A DNA stretch of 42,992 bases from assembly GCA_003164095.1 (NCBI GenBank), contig PLRX01000101.1, positions 1-42,992 on the forward strand. The letters are read 5' to 3'. This document shows positions 15,871 through 23,897 of the stretch, in pieces (the first letter of the stretch is position 1; every line of letters starts with the position of its first letter). Position numbers and translations under genes: made by a program. The notes below the pieces were generated by a model. It saw only the letters and a list, made by a program, of their open reading frames with translations. It made no database searches and was not told where the DNA came from. Source of the DNA: Acidimicrobiaceae bacterium. Its GTDB lineage: Bacteria > Actinomycetota > Acidimicrobiia > Acidimicrobiales > RAAP-2.

Positions 15871-17352
15871 ATGCCCTCTTCCATCCGCGGCTTCGTCCAC
15901 GAGCGCCGCAGTTGGGTCGCCCTGATCGTCGTCTGCTTCGCGATGCTCATGAACACGCTCGACCAGACGATCGTGAACGTGGCCGTGCCCACCATCCAGC
16001 GCGATCTGCACTTCAGCCAGGCGTCCCTCGCCTGGGTGATCGACGCCTACCTGATCACCTTCGCGGGGGCCCTCCTGCTGGCCGGCCGGCTGGGCGACCT
16101 CATCGGCCGGAAGAAGGTCTTCCTCGTCGGGGTCGCGCTGTTCACGGCGGCATCGGCCGCGTGTGGCGCCGCCGACACCCAGGCGCTGCTTGTCGGGGCG
16201 AGGTTCGCCCAGGGGCTCGGGGCCGCGCTGTCCTCGTCGGTCATCCTGGCGATCATCGTGGCCGACTTCCCCGTTCCGGCGGAACGTGCCAAGGCGATGA
16301 GCTCGTACATCATCGTGGCCGTGGGCGGCGGGTCCTTGGGCCTCCTTGTCGGGGGCTACGTGACCCAGGCGCTCAGCTGGCACTGGATCTTCTTCATCAA
16401 CATCCCCATCGGGATCGCCACGCTCGCCCTGGGGACGGTGCTCATCGACGAGAACGTCGGACTCGGGGTCCGGGAAGGACTGGATGTCGGCGGCGCCGTG
16501 CTGAGCACCGGTGGTCTGATGCTCGCGGTCTACGCCATCGTCACCTCGACCCAGTACGGCTGGCGCTCGACCCACACGCTGCTGTTCGGCGGGGCGGCGG
16601 TGGTGGTGCTCGCCGCCTTCGTCCTGCTCGAGAGCCGGCTCACGCAGCCGATGATGCCGCTGCGTGTGCTACGGGCGCCGGGCCTGCTGACGTCGAGCCT
16701 GATCCGGGGCCTCATGGTCGTGGGCATGTACAGCACGTTCTTCATCGGAGTGCTCTATTTCCAGCACGTGCTGGGCTTCAACTCCGTCGTGACGGGGCTC
16801 GCGTTCCTCCCCCAGACGCTCATGGTGGCAGTCATGTCCATGGGCATCACCGCCCGCATCATGAGCAGGCTCGGGGCCAGGGTGACGGCGCTCATGGGAC
16901 TGGTGATCGTGGCGATCGGGCTCGTCCTGTTCGTCACGTCCGGCCCCCACACCCCCTACTTCCCCCAGATCTTCGTGGCCGTGCTGTCGATCGGCTTCGG
17001 TGCGGCTGAGGCGTTCACGCCCCTGTTGACCATCGCCCTGGCCGGCGTCCCGGCGGAGGACGCGGGGATCGGCTCGGGCATCGTCAACGTGTCCCAGCAG
17101 GTGTCCGGTGCGCTCTCGGTGGCGGTCCTCGGGGCCATCTCCACCTCCCGCACGGCTTCGCTGCTCCACTCGGGGAGCTCCGTCATAGATGCCCTCGACG
17201 GTGGCTACCGTCTGGCGTTCGTCGTCGCCCTCGCCAGCGTCCTGGTGGCGATCGCCCTCGGCTTCCTCCTCATCAAGCAGCCGAGTGCACCGCCGGTCGC
17301 CAACGAGGCGTTCGAGGCGGAGTCGGAGGCGATGATCGCCGAGATCATGTGA
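15871..17352 (+). CDS. MFS transporter, DHA2 (14-TM) drug:H+ antiporter family
   Basis: 493 residues, probable proton-driven multidrug or metabolite exporter in the cytoplasmic membrane. The first helix carries the DHA signature around MNTLDQTIVNVAVPTI, and the loop after helix 2 has GRLGDLIGRKKVFLVG (MFS motif A). About 14 hydrophobic segments are visible. The N-terminus is basic and hydrophilic, the C-terminus acidic. ATG 15871 is chosen because upstream codons cover the promoter and operator. Its last 8 bp overlap the convergent beta-phosphoglucomutase-like gene. Regulation by the divergent MarR protein is likely; the exported compound is not evident. Confidence 0.9.
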   Translation: MPSSIRGFVHERRSWVALIVVCFAMLMNTLDQTIVNVAVPTIQRDLHFSQASLAWVIDAYLITFAGALLLAGRLGDLIGRKKVFLVGVALFTAASAACGAADTQALLVGARFAQGLGAALSSSVILAIIVADFPVPAERAKAMSSYIIVAVGGGSLGLLVGGYVTQALSWHWIFFINIPIGIATLALGTVLIDENVGLGVREGLDVGGAVLSTGGLMLAVYAIVTSTQYGWRSTHTLLFGGAAVVVLAAFVLLESRLTQPMMPLRVLRAPGLLTSSLIRGLMVVGMYSTFFIGVLYFQHVLGFNSVVTGLAFLPQTLMVAVMSMGITARIMSRLGARVTALMGLVIVAIGLVLFVTSGPHTPYFPQIFVAVLSIGFGAAEAFTPLLTIALAGVPAEDAGIGSGIVNVSQQVSGALSVAVLGAISTSRTASLLHSGSSVIDALDGGYRLAFVVALASVLVAIALGFLLIKQPSAPPVANEAFEAESEAMIAEIM

Positions 17353-18151
17353 GCGCTCGTCCCGTCCCGCCGGCCGGGCCGAGGAACCCGGGGAGCAGCT
17401 CCCCCAGGTCGCCGACCACGAGGTCGGCGCCGTGTGACCGGAGTGCGTCGGCCTGACCGGTGTGGTCGACGCCGACCACCAGCCCGAAATGGCCCGACCG
17501 GCCCGCCTCGACCCCGGCCTGGGCGTCCTCCACGATGGCGGCCAGAGCCGGGTCGATGCCGAGCATCGCCGCCGCCTCGAGATAGCTGTCCGGCGCGGGC
17601 TTGCCCGCCAGGCGGCGCTCCTTCACGACCGTGCCGTCCACGCAGGCGTCGAAAAGTCCGGCGATCCCTGCCGCCCGAAGCACGGCCGGGGTGTTCTCGC
17701 TGGCCGACACCACCGCGACGGGCACGCCCCGCGCCTTGAGGAGGCGGACCAATTCGACCGCACCGTCGTAGACGGCCACCCGTCCGGTCTCGAGGAGCTC
17801 CTGGAACAGCGTGTTCTTGGCGTTGGCAACGCCCATCACCGTCTGGGCTGTGGGGGGATCGTCCGCCTCACCCTCCGGCAGCGTGATGCCCCGCGAGGCG
17901 AGGAACGTGCGGACCCCGTCGGTCCGGGGCCTCCCGTCGACGTACCGGAGATAGTCCTCGACCGGGTCGAACCCGGACGAGGGAGTGCCCGGCGCCGGCG
18001 ACGTCCTCGCCGCCAGGAACCCGTCGAAGGCCGACTTCCAGGCGGCGGCATGGAGGTCCGCGGTCCGGGTGAGCACCCCGTCCAGGTCGAAGAGCCAGGC
18101 CCGGCAGTCGGTCGGGTCCAAGGGGCCGGTGCGCTCAGGTGGCGAGGTCAT
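17345..18151 (-). CDS. HAD-superfamily beta-phosphoglucomutase-like protein
   Basis: About 268 residues. Motif I is WLFDLDGVLTRTADLH (nucleophile and acid/base aspartates present), motif II is VVSASEN, the motif III lysine lies around KERRLAGKPAPDSYLEA, and motif IV is IVEDAQAGVEAGRSGHFG. The helical cap sits between. It would convert beta-glucose 1-phosphate, the product of inverting GH65 phosphorylases, to glucose 6-phosphate, and a GH65 enzyme is encoded 0.7 kb away. In M. tuberculosis Rv2006 a beta-PGM domain, a HAD domain and a GH65 domain are fused; here the first is a separate gene. It lies 46 bp behind the flavin-binding protein on the same strand. Confidence 0.85.
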   Translation of the reverse strand: MTSPPERTGPLDPTDCRAWLFDLDGVLTRTADLHAAAWKSAFDGFLAARTSPAPGTPSSGFDPVEDYLRYVDGRPRTDGVRTFLASRGITLPEGEADDPPTAQTVMGVANAKNTLFQELLETGRVAVYDGAVELVRLLKARGVPVAVVSASENTPAVLRAAGIAGLFDACVDGTVVKERRLAGKPAPDSYLEAAAMLGIDPALAAIVEDAQAGVEAGRSGHFGLVVGVDHTGQADALRSHGADLVVGDLGELLPGFLGPAGGTGRALT

Positions 18152-18197
18152 CCGGTGGTCGGATGTCGATCCTGCGGGCCGGTCCCCGGTCGGACGT

Positions 18198-18656
18198 TCA
18201 CGACCCGGTGGCACCCACGCCCGGCGCCGGTGCCGGTGGCCGGAGGCGCCGGCCGGTGACGACGTCCCCGCGGACCAGGACCAGGCGGTGACCGGGCTCC
18301 GCCACCCGGGGCTCGGGGAAGGGACCCCCGGCGGCTACCCGGTCCGTAGCGCTCGCCAGTCCCCGGACCAGCACGCTCCACCTCCCCTCCGGACTGCCGC
18401 CGTCCCGCGCCAGCCCATCGAACGAGTAGTCCACCTGGAAGGCCACCAACCGACCGTCCACCCGGTCGAGGAGCCGCTCGCCGATCTGGAGGAGCACGTG
18501 CGAGGCGTGGACGGCATAGTCGACCGGGAGCACCAGCGGGGCGCTGTCCGTGGGGATCCCCAAATGTCCGTGGTGCCGCCGCTTGGCCCCGAGCGCGAGC
18601 AACCGTCGGCATTCCGGGAGATCCAGGACCTCCGAACCGCGCTCGTCGATCCACAT
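18198..18656 (-). CDS. Pyridoxamine 5'-phosphate oxidase-like flavin-binding protein
   Basis: 152 residues of the split-barrel flavin/F420-binding superfamily. Recognisable pieces are CRRLLALGAKRRHHGHLGI (normally G-R-hydrophobic at the cofactor edge), APLVLPVDYAVHASHVLLQIGE, LVAFQVDYSFD and RWSVLVRGLA. Several proteins of this kind belong to the M. tuberculosis DosR regulon, which fits the box 35 bp upstream. Box centre to ATG is 42.5 bp, so the mRNA may be leaderless, with GAGGAT as -10. Function is probably a flavin- or F420-dependent reduction; the substrate is unknown. Confidence 0.75.
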   Translation of the reverse strand: MWIDERGSEVLDLPECRRLLALGAKRRHHGHLGIPTDSAPLVLPVDYAVHASHVLLQIGERLLDRVDGRLVAFQVDYSFDGLARDGGSPEGRWSVLVRGLASATDRVAAGGPFPEPRVAEPGHRLVLVRGDVVTGRRLRPPAPAPGVGATGS

Positions 18657-18691
18657 GCCCCCATCCTCGGGGATCGTGTACCCCGGAGCCA

Positions 18692-18705
18692 GGGTCGAAG
18701 GTCAC
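18692..18705 (-). promoter_or_regulatory. DosR-type box upstream of the flavin-binding protein gene
   Basis: GGGTCGAAGGTCAC. The left half fits the consensus fully, the right half has A where C is usual. On the minus strand GAGGAT (18668-18663) begins 23 bp away and its T sits at -7 relative to the ATG of the 18656 gene, consistent with a leaderless transcript. In the plus direction the matching position reads GGAGCA, so this copy seems to serve only the minus-strand operon. Confidence 0.6.
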
Positions 18706-18737
18706 CCGGGTCCCACCCGGACGCCCGGGGAGCAAAA

Positions 18738-18780
18738 GGGATTCGGACTCTGTTCCGACGATTCGGGTGAGTGTCACTGT
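18738..18780 (+). promoter_or_regulatory. Weak candidate box and -10 for the HAD-GH65 gene
   Basis: GGGATTCGGACTCT (18738-18751) is a poor match to the box, but CACTGT (18775-18780) begins 23 bp later with A and T in the conserved positions, predicting a start near 18787 and a ~53-nt leader. TCGGA/TCCGA (18743-18747 and 18754-18758) is a separate small inverted repeat in the same place. Offered as a low-confidence guess. Confidence 0.25.
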
Positions 18781-18839
18781 GAGTCCATGGCCCACCGTCG
18801 TACTTCCCCCGTGGCGGGAGTCGGAGCCCGGAGACCGAA

Positions 18840-21800
18840 ATGAGCGCCCCCGGCCGGACCGAAGGCGACGACGGCGGTACCCGTCGCGCCCGGCGCAGCC
18901 TCGGTGTACTGCCGGCCGCACTGGACCGGCGGTTCGAGGCGGTCGTCCTGTGGAGCGCCGATCCGCAGTTGTCGGCGCGCACCGCTCAGGACCTGCAGGC
19001 GCTGCGCGGGGCTGCACTGGCGGTCGCATGGATGGCCCCCGCCCCGACGCACAGTCTGGTGGAACGGCTGGGTGGGGCCACCCCGGATGCGACCCCACTC
19101 ATCCTCGCCGACAGCGGGGGCAACGGTGCCGTCGCCGTCGACGACACGGGTCCCTGCGAGGTGGAGTGGCCGCAACCCGAGGAGAGCGTGGATGCCCTCG
19201 ATCGGGCCGGTGAGGCTGTTGTCCGGAAGCTGGCCGATCTGGGGATCGCCAGCGCCCTGTCCCCCCACAGTGCCGGGGCGACCAGGATGAGCGTCGAACT
19301 GATGGGGGACCCGGCCGTCCCGTCCACCCGGTTGGGATTCAAGCGCTTCCTGCACGGGCACGGGATTCCGAGCGTCCCCCACCTCGCGGGCCTTGCCATG
19401 GAGGCGGCCCGGCAGGTCGGCCTGGACGATCCGCGGGTGGTCGTCGAGGGCGGCAGTGTGCAGATCGCCCTGCGGGACGCGGGGGATGTCGCGGCCGAGG
19501 TGCTGCACGAGCTCTGGCGACGGGGCGTGGACCCCCGCGACACCCTGGTCGTGATCGACGGCCTGTCGGGCGTTCCCCACCGGCCAGCGCCGGTCGTCGT
19601 CCCCGACATCCGGGAGGCGTCCGTCGTCCTGGTCAACGGTGGTCGTGGGACTCCAGCTGCAGGAATGGTGGCACTCACCGGTGGCGGGGCGCGCGTGCAC
19701 CAGCTCCTTGCCGATCAGCTGCGCCGTCGCCGGCGCCGGTCGCTCCCCGAAGTCATCGCCCGGGCGGGCTGGTCCGTCGCCATCGAGGGATTCGACCCCG
19801 GGGTCGAGCGCGTCCGCGAGGCACTGCTCACCTTGGCGAACGGACACGTCGGCATGAGCGGGGCAGCGCTGGGCGATCACGCCGGCCGGCACCCGTGGGT
19901 GGTGGCCGAGGGGGTCTATGTGGCGGAGGGCCCGGCCTCCCACCTGCTCACCGGTCCCGTGGCCTTCACCGTTGGCGAACTGCACGCCGGAGACCCCCTC
20001 CGGCGGGTGCTCGACCTGCGCACGGGGGTGCTGCACGAGCGGTCGGGTGCCGAGGGCGCCGGGGTGGAGAGCACCCGGTTCGTCTCCCTGAACCGGCCGA
20101 CGACGGCCGTCCTACGCGGCCGCTACCCGGGCGCCCTCCGCCCCGGACCGCCCCTACAACCCCCGGCGGACGACGCCACCGTCGATGCCGGGCGCACGGG
20201 TGACACCACCTGGATCCGGGTCGCCGGGTCCACCGGCGGGATCACCGCCGCGGCGACCCAGACACTGACCCGGCGGTCGCGCCCGGCTGCGGGGTCGGGG
20301 ACCGGCGCCAAGGTCCTCGACCGCGTCGCCTCCTACTGCACCGATCCCGTGGACCTTCCGGAAGCCACCGGGGCCGTCGGCGCCGTGGACCGGGCCGCCA
20401 CCGTCGGATTCGACCGGTTGCTGGCCGGGCACCGCCGGGCCTGGGCACGCCGATGGGAGGACGCCGACGTGGTCATCGACGGCGATGACGAGCTGCAGTT
20501 GGGCGTCCGCTTCGCGCTGTTCCACCTGATGGCATCGGTGGCCGACAGCGGGGAGGCCCCGGTCGGCGCGCGTGGACTGTCCGGCATGGGCTACGGGGGC
20601 CACGTGTTCTGGGACGCGGACACCTTCGTCCTTCCGTTCCTGGCCGCCACGCACCCCGAGGCGGCCCGCTCCATGCTCGAGTACCGCATCCGACGAATGC
20701 CCGCCGCCCTCGACGCGGCACGCGCTGTCGGTCGCGCCGGTGCCCGCTTCCCGTGGGAGTCCGCCCAGAGCGGCCGTGACGTGACGCCGAAGAGTGCCCG
20801 CGACCGGTCGGGGCGGGTCGTCCTCATCCGGACCGGTCAACTCGAGGAGCACATCGTTTCCGAGGTGGCGTGGGCGGCATGCTGCTACGTGGACTGGACC
20901 GGGGACGACGACTTCGCCCGTGGGCCCTGCCGCGACCTCCTCGTGCAGACGGCCCGGTACTGGGCGTCGCGGATCCGGGTCGCCTCCGACGGCGGTGCCC
21001 ATATCTATGGGGTCGTCGGCCCTGACGAGTACCACGAACCGGTCGACGACAACGCCTTCACCAACGTCATGGCCCGGTGGAACCTGCGCCGCGCCGCGGC
21101 GGCCGCCGAAGCGACGGACGGGGACGGTGACGCCGGCGAGCGGGAACGATGGGTTGAACTCGCCGACGCCCTGTTCGACGGCTACGACGCCGATACCGGG
21201 GTCTACGAGCAATTCGCCGGATTCAACCAGCTGGAGCCGCTGCTCATTGCCGAACTCGCCCCCCATCGTCCCATCGCCGCAGACCTGCTGCTCGGAGCCG
21301 AGCGCACCCGGGGTGCCCAGGTGATCAAGCAGGCGGACGCTCTGATGATCCACCACCTCCTGCCCGACGAGGCGGCACCCGGAAGCCTCGAGCCGAACCT
21401 CCGCTACTACGAGCCGCGCACCGCCCACGGCAGCTCGCTGTCCCCGGCGATCCACGCCTCGTTGTACGCACGGGCACGTGACTTCGACCGGTCGTTGGAG
21501 GCGCTGCGCATCGCCGCGCGCATGGATCTCGACGACCTGACGGGCTCCACGGGAGAGGGCCTGCACCTCGCCACGATGGGTGGCACCTGGCAGGCCCTTG
21601 CCTATGGGTTCATGGGGCTCCGACCGGCTGCCGGGATGCTCCGCGTCGACCCGGTCCTGCCCACCTCGTGGTCGGCCCTGGAACTGCGCGTGCAGTTCCA
21701 CGGCGCCAGGGTGCGCGTCCGCAAGGAGCGGTCCCACCTCGTCATCTCCGCCGACCGGCCCGTGCCCGTGGTCGTGGGCGGTTCATCGTTCGTCACCGGT

Positions 21801-21854
21801 GCCCGTGATCTCGAGTTCTCCCGTCACGGACCCAGTTGGGAGCTGTCACCATGA
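18840..21854 (+). CDS. GH65 glycoside phosphorylase with N-terminal degenerate HAD (OtsB-like) domain
   Basis: 1004 residues. Residues ~25-260 resemble the trehalose-phosphatase HAD fold (RTAQDLQALRGAALAV, later DTLVVIDGLSGVP), but the motif I segment reads AVVLWSADPQL instead of D-x-D-x-T, so phosphatase activity is doubtful. Residues ~290-1004 are a GH65 phosphorylase: GHVFWDADTFVLPFL, the general acid Glu in GPDEYHE (near 729), KQADALMIHHLLPDE, and HGSSLSPAIHASL of the phosphate-binding site. It should split an alpha-glucoside such as trehalose or kojibiose with phosphate, giving beta-glucose 1-phosphate. The arrangement matches the C-terminal two thirds of Rv2006 (OtsB1). Start has CGGAG upstream; the stop overlaps the stress-protein ATG. 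Confidence 0.88.
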   Translation: MSAPGRTEGDDGGTRRARRSLGVLPAALDRRFEAVVLWSADPQLSARTAQDLQALRGAALAVAWMAPAPTHSLVERLGGATPDATPLILADSGGNGAVAVDDTGPCEVEWPQPEESVDALDRAGEAVVRKLADLGIASALSPHSAGATRMSVELMGDPAVPSTRLGFKRFLHGHGIPSVPHLAGLAMEAARQVGLDDPRVVVEGGSVQIALRDAGDVAAEVLHELWRRGVDPRDTLVVIDGLSGVPHRPAPVVVPDIREASVVLVNGGRGTPAAGMVALTGGGARVHQLLADQLRRRRRRSLPEVIARAGWSVAIEGFDPGVERVREALLTLANGHVGMSGAALGDHAGRHPWVVAEGVYVAEGPASHLLTGPVAFTVGELHAGDPLRRVLDLRTGVLHERSGAEGAGVESTRFVSLNRPTTAVLRGRYPGALRPGPPLQPPADDATVDAGRTGDTTWIRVAGSTGGITAAATQTLTRRSRPAAGSGTGAKVLDRVASYCTDPVDLPEATGAVGAVDRAATVGFDRLLAGHRRAWARRWEDADVVIDGDDELQLGVRFALFHLMASVADSGEAPVGARGLSGMGYGGHVFWDADTFVLPFLAATHPEAARSMLEYRIRRMPAALDAARAVGRAGARFPWESAQSGRDVTPKSARDRSGRVVLIRTGQLEEHIVSEVAWAACCYVDWTGDDDFARGPCRDLLVQTARYWASRIRVASDGGAHIYGVVGPDEYHEPVDDNAFTNVMARWNLRRAAAAAEATDGDGDAGERERWVELADALFDGYDADTGVYEQFAGFNQLEPLLIAELAPHRPIAADLLLGAERTRGAQVIKQADALMIHHLLPDEAAPGSLEPNLRYYEPRTAHGSSLSPAIHASLYARARDFDRSLEALRIAARMDLDDLTGSTGEGLHLATMGGTWQALAYGFMGLRPAAGMLRVDPVLPTSWSALELRVQFHGARVRVRKERSHLVISADRPVPVVVGGSSFVTGARDLEFSRHGPSWELSP

Positions 21855-22597
21855 CCAGAATCATCGCCGCCATCGACAACTCGGCCGCCGCACGGCCGGT
21901 GCTCACGATGGCTGAGGCCATCGCTCGGGCGCTTGCCGGGACACGGGATGCCGTCCACGTCATCGAGGACGGTGACGAGACGGCACGCGCCTGTGCCGAG
22001 GCCGCGGGTGCGCCGATGCGTGTGCTCCCCGGCGATCCCCTCGAACAGCTGACCCTCGCACTGGCCGAGGCGGATGTGGTGGCGCTGGTGCTCGGCGTCC
22101 GGGGCAGGCCCGGCGGTCCGCGGCCGGCCGGACACCTCGCACTGGCACTTGCTGATACCACGGACAAGCCCGTCGTCGTCGTGCAGCCCGATGCTCGACC
22201 GCCGGCGCGGCTGCACAGGGTCCTCGTCGCCATGGAGGGAAGCCCGGGTAAGGCCCGGGCACTCAAACGGACCATCCAGCTGTCGGCCGACGCCGGCCTC
22301 GAGATCGTCGTGGTGCACGTGGACGAGGAGATCCCGAGCTTCACCGACCAGGTCCAGCACGAGACCGGCGCCTACGCACGGGAGTTCCTGTCCAGGCACG
22401 TGATGGACGCTCCTCGGATGCGGCTCGAGCTGAGGATCGGCGTCCCCGCCGCGCAGGTCCTCGACGCCATCGAGGAGTTCCACCCCGACCTGGTGGGCGT
22501 CGGATGGCCCCAGTCCGACGATCCGTCCCGGGGTGCGGTGGCCCGCGAGATCCTGGATCGGAGTCCGGTGCCCGTGCTCCTGGCGCCGGTGAATTAG
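21851..22597 (+). CDS. Universal stress protein, two-domain type
   Basis: 248 residues. The N-terminal half starts TRIIAAIDNSAAARPVL and ends with a degenerate nucleotide loop. The second half starts LHRVLVAMEGSPGKARAL and ends LVGVGWPQSDDPSRGAVAREILDRSPVPVLL, which carries the G-x-G and S-x-x type residues of ATP-binding Usp proteins. Tandem Usp proteins such as Rv2005c lie beside Rv2006 in the mycobacterial DosR regulon, the same pairing as here. ATG overlaps the GH65 stop (ATGA), so both are co-translated. Confidence 0.85.
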   Translation: MTRIIAAIDNSAAARPVLTMAEAIARALAGTRDAVHVIEDGDETARACAEAAGAPMRVLPGDPLEQLTLALAEADVVALVLGVRGRPGGPRPAGHLALALADTTDKPVVVVQPDARPPARLHRVLVAMEGSPGKARALKRTIQLSADAGLEIVVVHVDEEIPSFTDQVQHETGAYAREFLSRHVMDAPRMRLELRIGVPAAQVLDAIEEFHPDLVGVGWPQSDDPSRGAVAREILDRSPVPVLLAPVN

Positions 22598-22641
22598 GCC
22601 GGACCCGGGTCGGCGGCACCCGGGTCGACCGACGTCCGGCC
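22597..22641 (+). terminator. Long inverted repeat after the universal stress protein gene
   Basis: GGCCGGAC (22597-22604) and GTCCGGCC (22634-22641) are perfect 8-bp arms 29 bp apart; between them ACCCGGGTCG occurs twice. It begins at the stop codon. It could fold into a large GC-rich hairpin separating this operon from the hydrogenase operon. There is no T run, so intrinsic termination is uncertain. Confidence 0.4.
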
Positions 22642-22680
22642 GGCGCCAGCCGGGGGTTCTGGTGGCAACCGGGGCACTAT

Positions 22681-22694
22681 GGGCAATTCGACCC
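22681..22694 (+). promoter_or_regulatory. DosR-type box upstream of the hydrogenase operon
   Basis: GGGCAATTCGACCC; on the other strand GGGTCGAATTGCCC, matching the consensus left half fully. Its centre is exactly 42.5 bp from the hyhB ATG at 22730. CAGAGT (22718-22723) begins 23 bp downstream with A at -12+1 and T at -7 relative to that ATG; GACCAT (22712-22717) is an alternative -10. Group 3b hydrogenase (Hyd3) of M. smegmatis is known to be induced by hypoxia under DosR. Confidence 0.65.
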
Positions 22695-22729
22695 TTTGGT
22701 CGGCGCTGCCGGACCATCAGAGTGGGTGC

Positions 22730-23863
22730 ATGGCTTCCGACGGAGACGCGGTGATCGATCGGCACGGCTTCGACGCCCTCATCGCCGAGCTCCGCAGGCG
22801 TGGGTTCCGGACACGGGGGCCGGTGGTGCGCGATCAGGCGATCCTCCACGACGAGGTGTCGTCCACGGGCGACCTCCCCGGCGGCTGGCGGGACCAACAG
22901 GCCCCCGGCCGTTACCGCCTGGAACAGGTCGGTGGTCCGGAGCTCTTCGGATGGGCCGTGGGCCCGGCCTCGTGGAAGTCGGAGTTCTTCCCTCCTGAGG
23001 AGGTCGTGTGGCGGGCGTCGGTGGACGACGGGCAGGTCACGGTGACCGAGCCGGACGGCACCACCGAACCGGTGGCCCTCATCGGGATACGCCCCTGTGA
23101 GCTGTCGGCCCTCGACGTGCTCGACCGCGTTCTCCAGGGTGGCCGGGTCGTGGACGACCGGTACGCGGCGCGCCGGGCGGGCACGTTCGTCCTGGCCGTC
23201 GACTGCGGGGCGCCGGCGTCGACGTGCTTCTGTTCCTCCATGGGGACCGGCCCCGCCGCCGGCTCGGGCTACGACCTGGCCCTCACCGAGCTCACCGACG
23301 GACGGCACCGGTTCCACGTACGGGTCGGGTCCCCGGCCGGGGCCGAGGTGCTCGCCTCGGTGCCCCGGGAGCCGGTGGGCGACGGTGACGTCGCCGAGCG
23401 CCGGGGGGTGCTGGAGGGGGCGCGGGCCGGCATGGGACGCGTCCTCGACACCGACGGGCTGCCCGGGCTGCTCGACGGGAACATCGACCACCCCCGCTGG
23501 GACGAGGTGGCTGAGCGCTGCCTGTCCTGTGGGAACTGCACGCTGGTGTGCCCCACCTGCTTCTGCAGCGACGTGGACGACGTGACCGACCTGTCCGGTT
23601 CGGTGGAGCGCCGGCGCCGATGGGCCTCGTGCTTCGACATCGAGCACTCCTTTCTCCACAGCGGGCCGGTGCGGGCGAGCACGTCGTCCCGGTACCGGCA
23701 GTGGCTCACCCACAAGCTCTCGACCTGGTGGGACCAGTTCGACGGATCGGGTTGCGTGGGCTGCGGTCGGTGCATCACGTGGTGTCCCGTCGGAATCGAT
23801 CTGACCGAGGAGGTCGCCGCCATCCGGGCCGGTGACCGCGAGACCGTGGGGGATGCGTCATGA
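22730..23863 (+). CDS. hyhB: Group 3b [NiFe] hydrogenase beta subunit, iron-sulphur protein
   Basis: 377 residues, member of the HyhB/sulphite reductase A family that carries electrons between the hydrogenase small subunit and the NAD(P) flavoprotein. The N-terminal ~250 residues include GIRPCELSALDVLDRVL and DCGAPASTCFCSSMGTGP. The ferredoxin-like C-terminus has CLSCGNCTLVCPTCFCSD (residues ~265-282) and CVGCGRCITWCPVGIDLTEE (~340-360), enough cysteines for two [4Fe-4S] clusters. ATG 22730 is preferred; ATG 22679 is also in frame but would overlap the regulatory box. First gene of hyhB-cNMP-hyhG-hyhS-hyhL-protease. Confidence 0.88.
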   Translation: MASDGDAVIDRHGFDALIAELRRRGFRTRGPVVRDQAILHDEVSSTGDLPGGWRDQQAPGRYRLEQVGGPELFGWAVGPASWKSEFFPPEEVVWRASVDDGQVTVTEPDGTTEPVALIGIRPCELSALDVLDRVLQGGRVVDDRYAARRAGTFVLAVDCGAPASTCFCSSMGTGPAAGSGYDLALTELTDGRHRFHVRVGSPAGAEVLASVPREPVGDGDVAERRGVLEGARAGMGRVLDTDGLPGLLDGNIDHPRWDEVAERCLSCGNCTLVCPTCFCSDVDDVTDLSGSVERRRRWASCFDIEHSFLHSGPVRASTSSRYRQWLTHKLSTWWDQFDGSGCVGCGRCITWCPVGIDLTEEVAAIRAGDRETVGDAS

Positions 23864-23897
23864 GTGAGATGCGTCATGAGGGGGGTGCGTCATGAGT
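23852..23897 (+). repeat. Three near-repeats of (G)ATGCGTCATGAG at the hyhB/cNMP junction, with an 11-codon relay ORF
   Basis: Copies begin at 23852, 23868 and about 23885. They create ATG codons at 23860, 23869 and 23892. The frame from 23860 (MSEMRHEGGAS) stops at 23893-23895. It therefore overlaps the hyhB stop by ATGA at one end and the next gene's ATG by ATGA at the other. This could pass terminating ribosomes from hyhB to the cNMP gene, or be a by-product of tandem duplication of the start site. Confidence 0.5.

Noticed and set aside
15237-17009. 590-codon plus-strand frame over the marR/MFS region
   Set aside because: It is out of frame with the MFS protein, Arg/Pro/Gly-rich, and runs antisense to marR; the MFS frame has clear membrane helices.
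20154-21737. 527-codon minus-strand frame inside the GH65 gene
   Set aside because: Low-complexity composition and exact overlap with a gene whose catalytic motifs are on the other strand.
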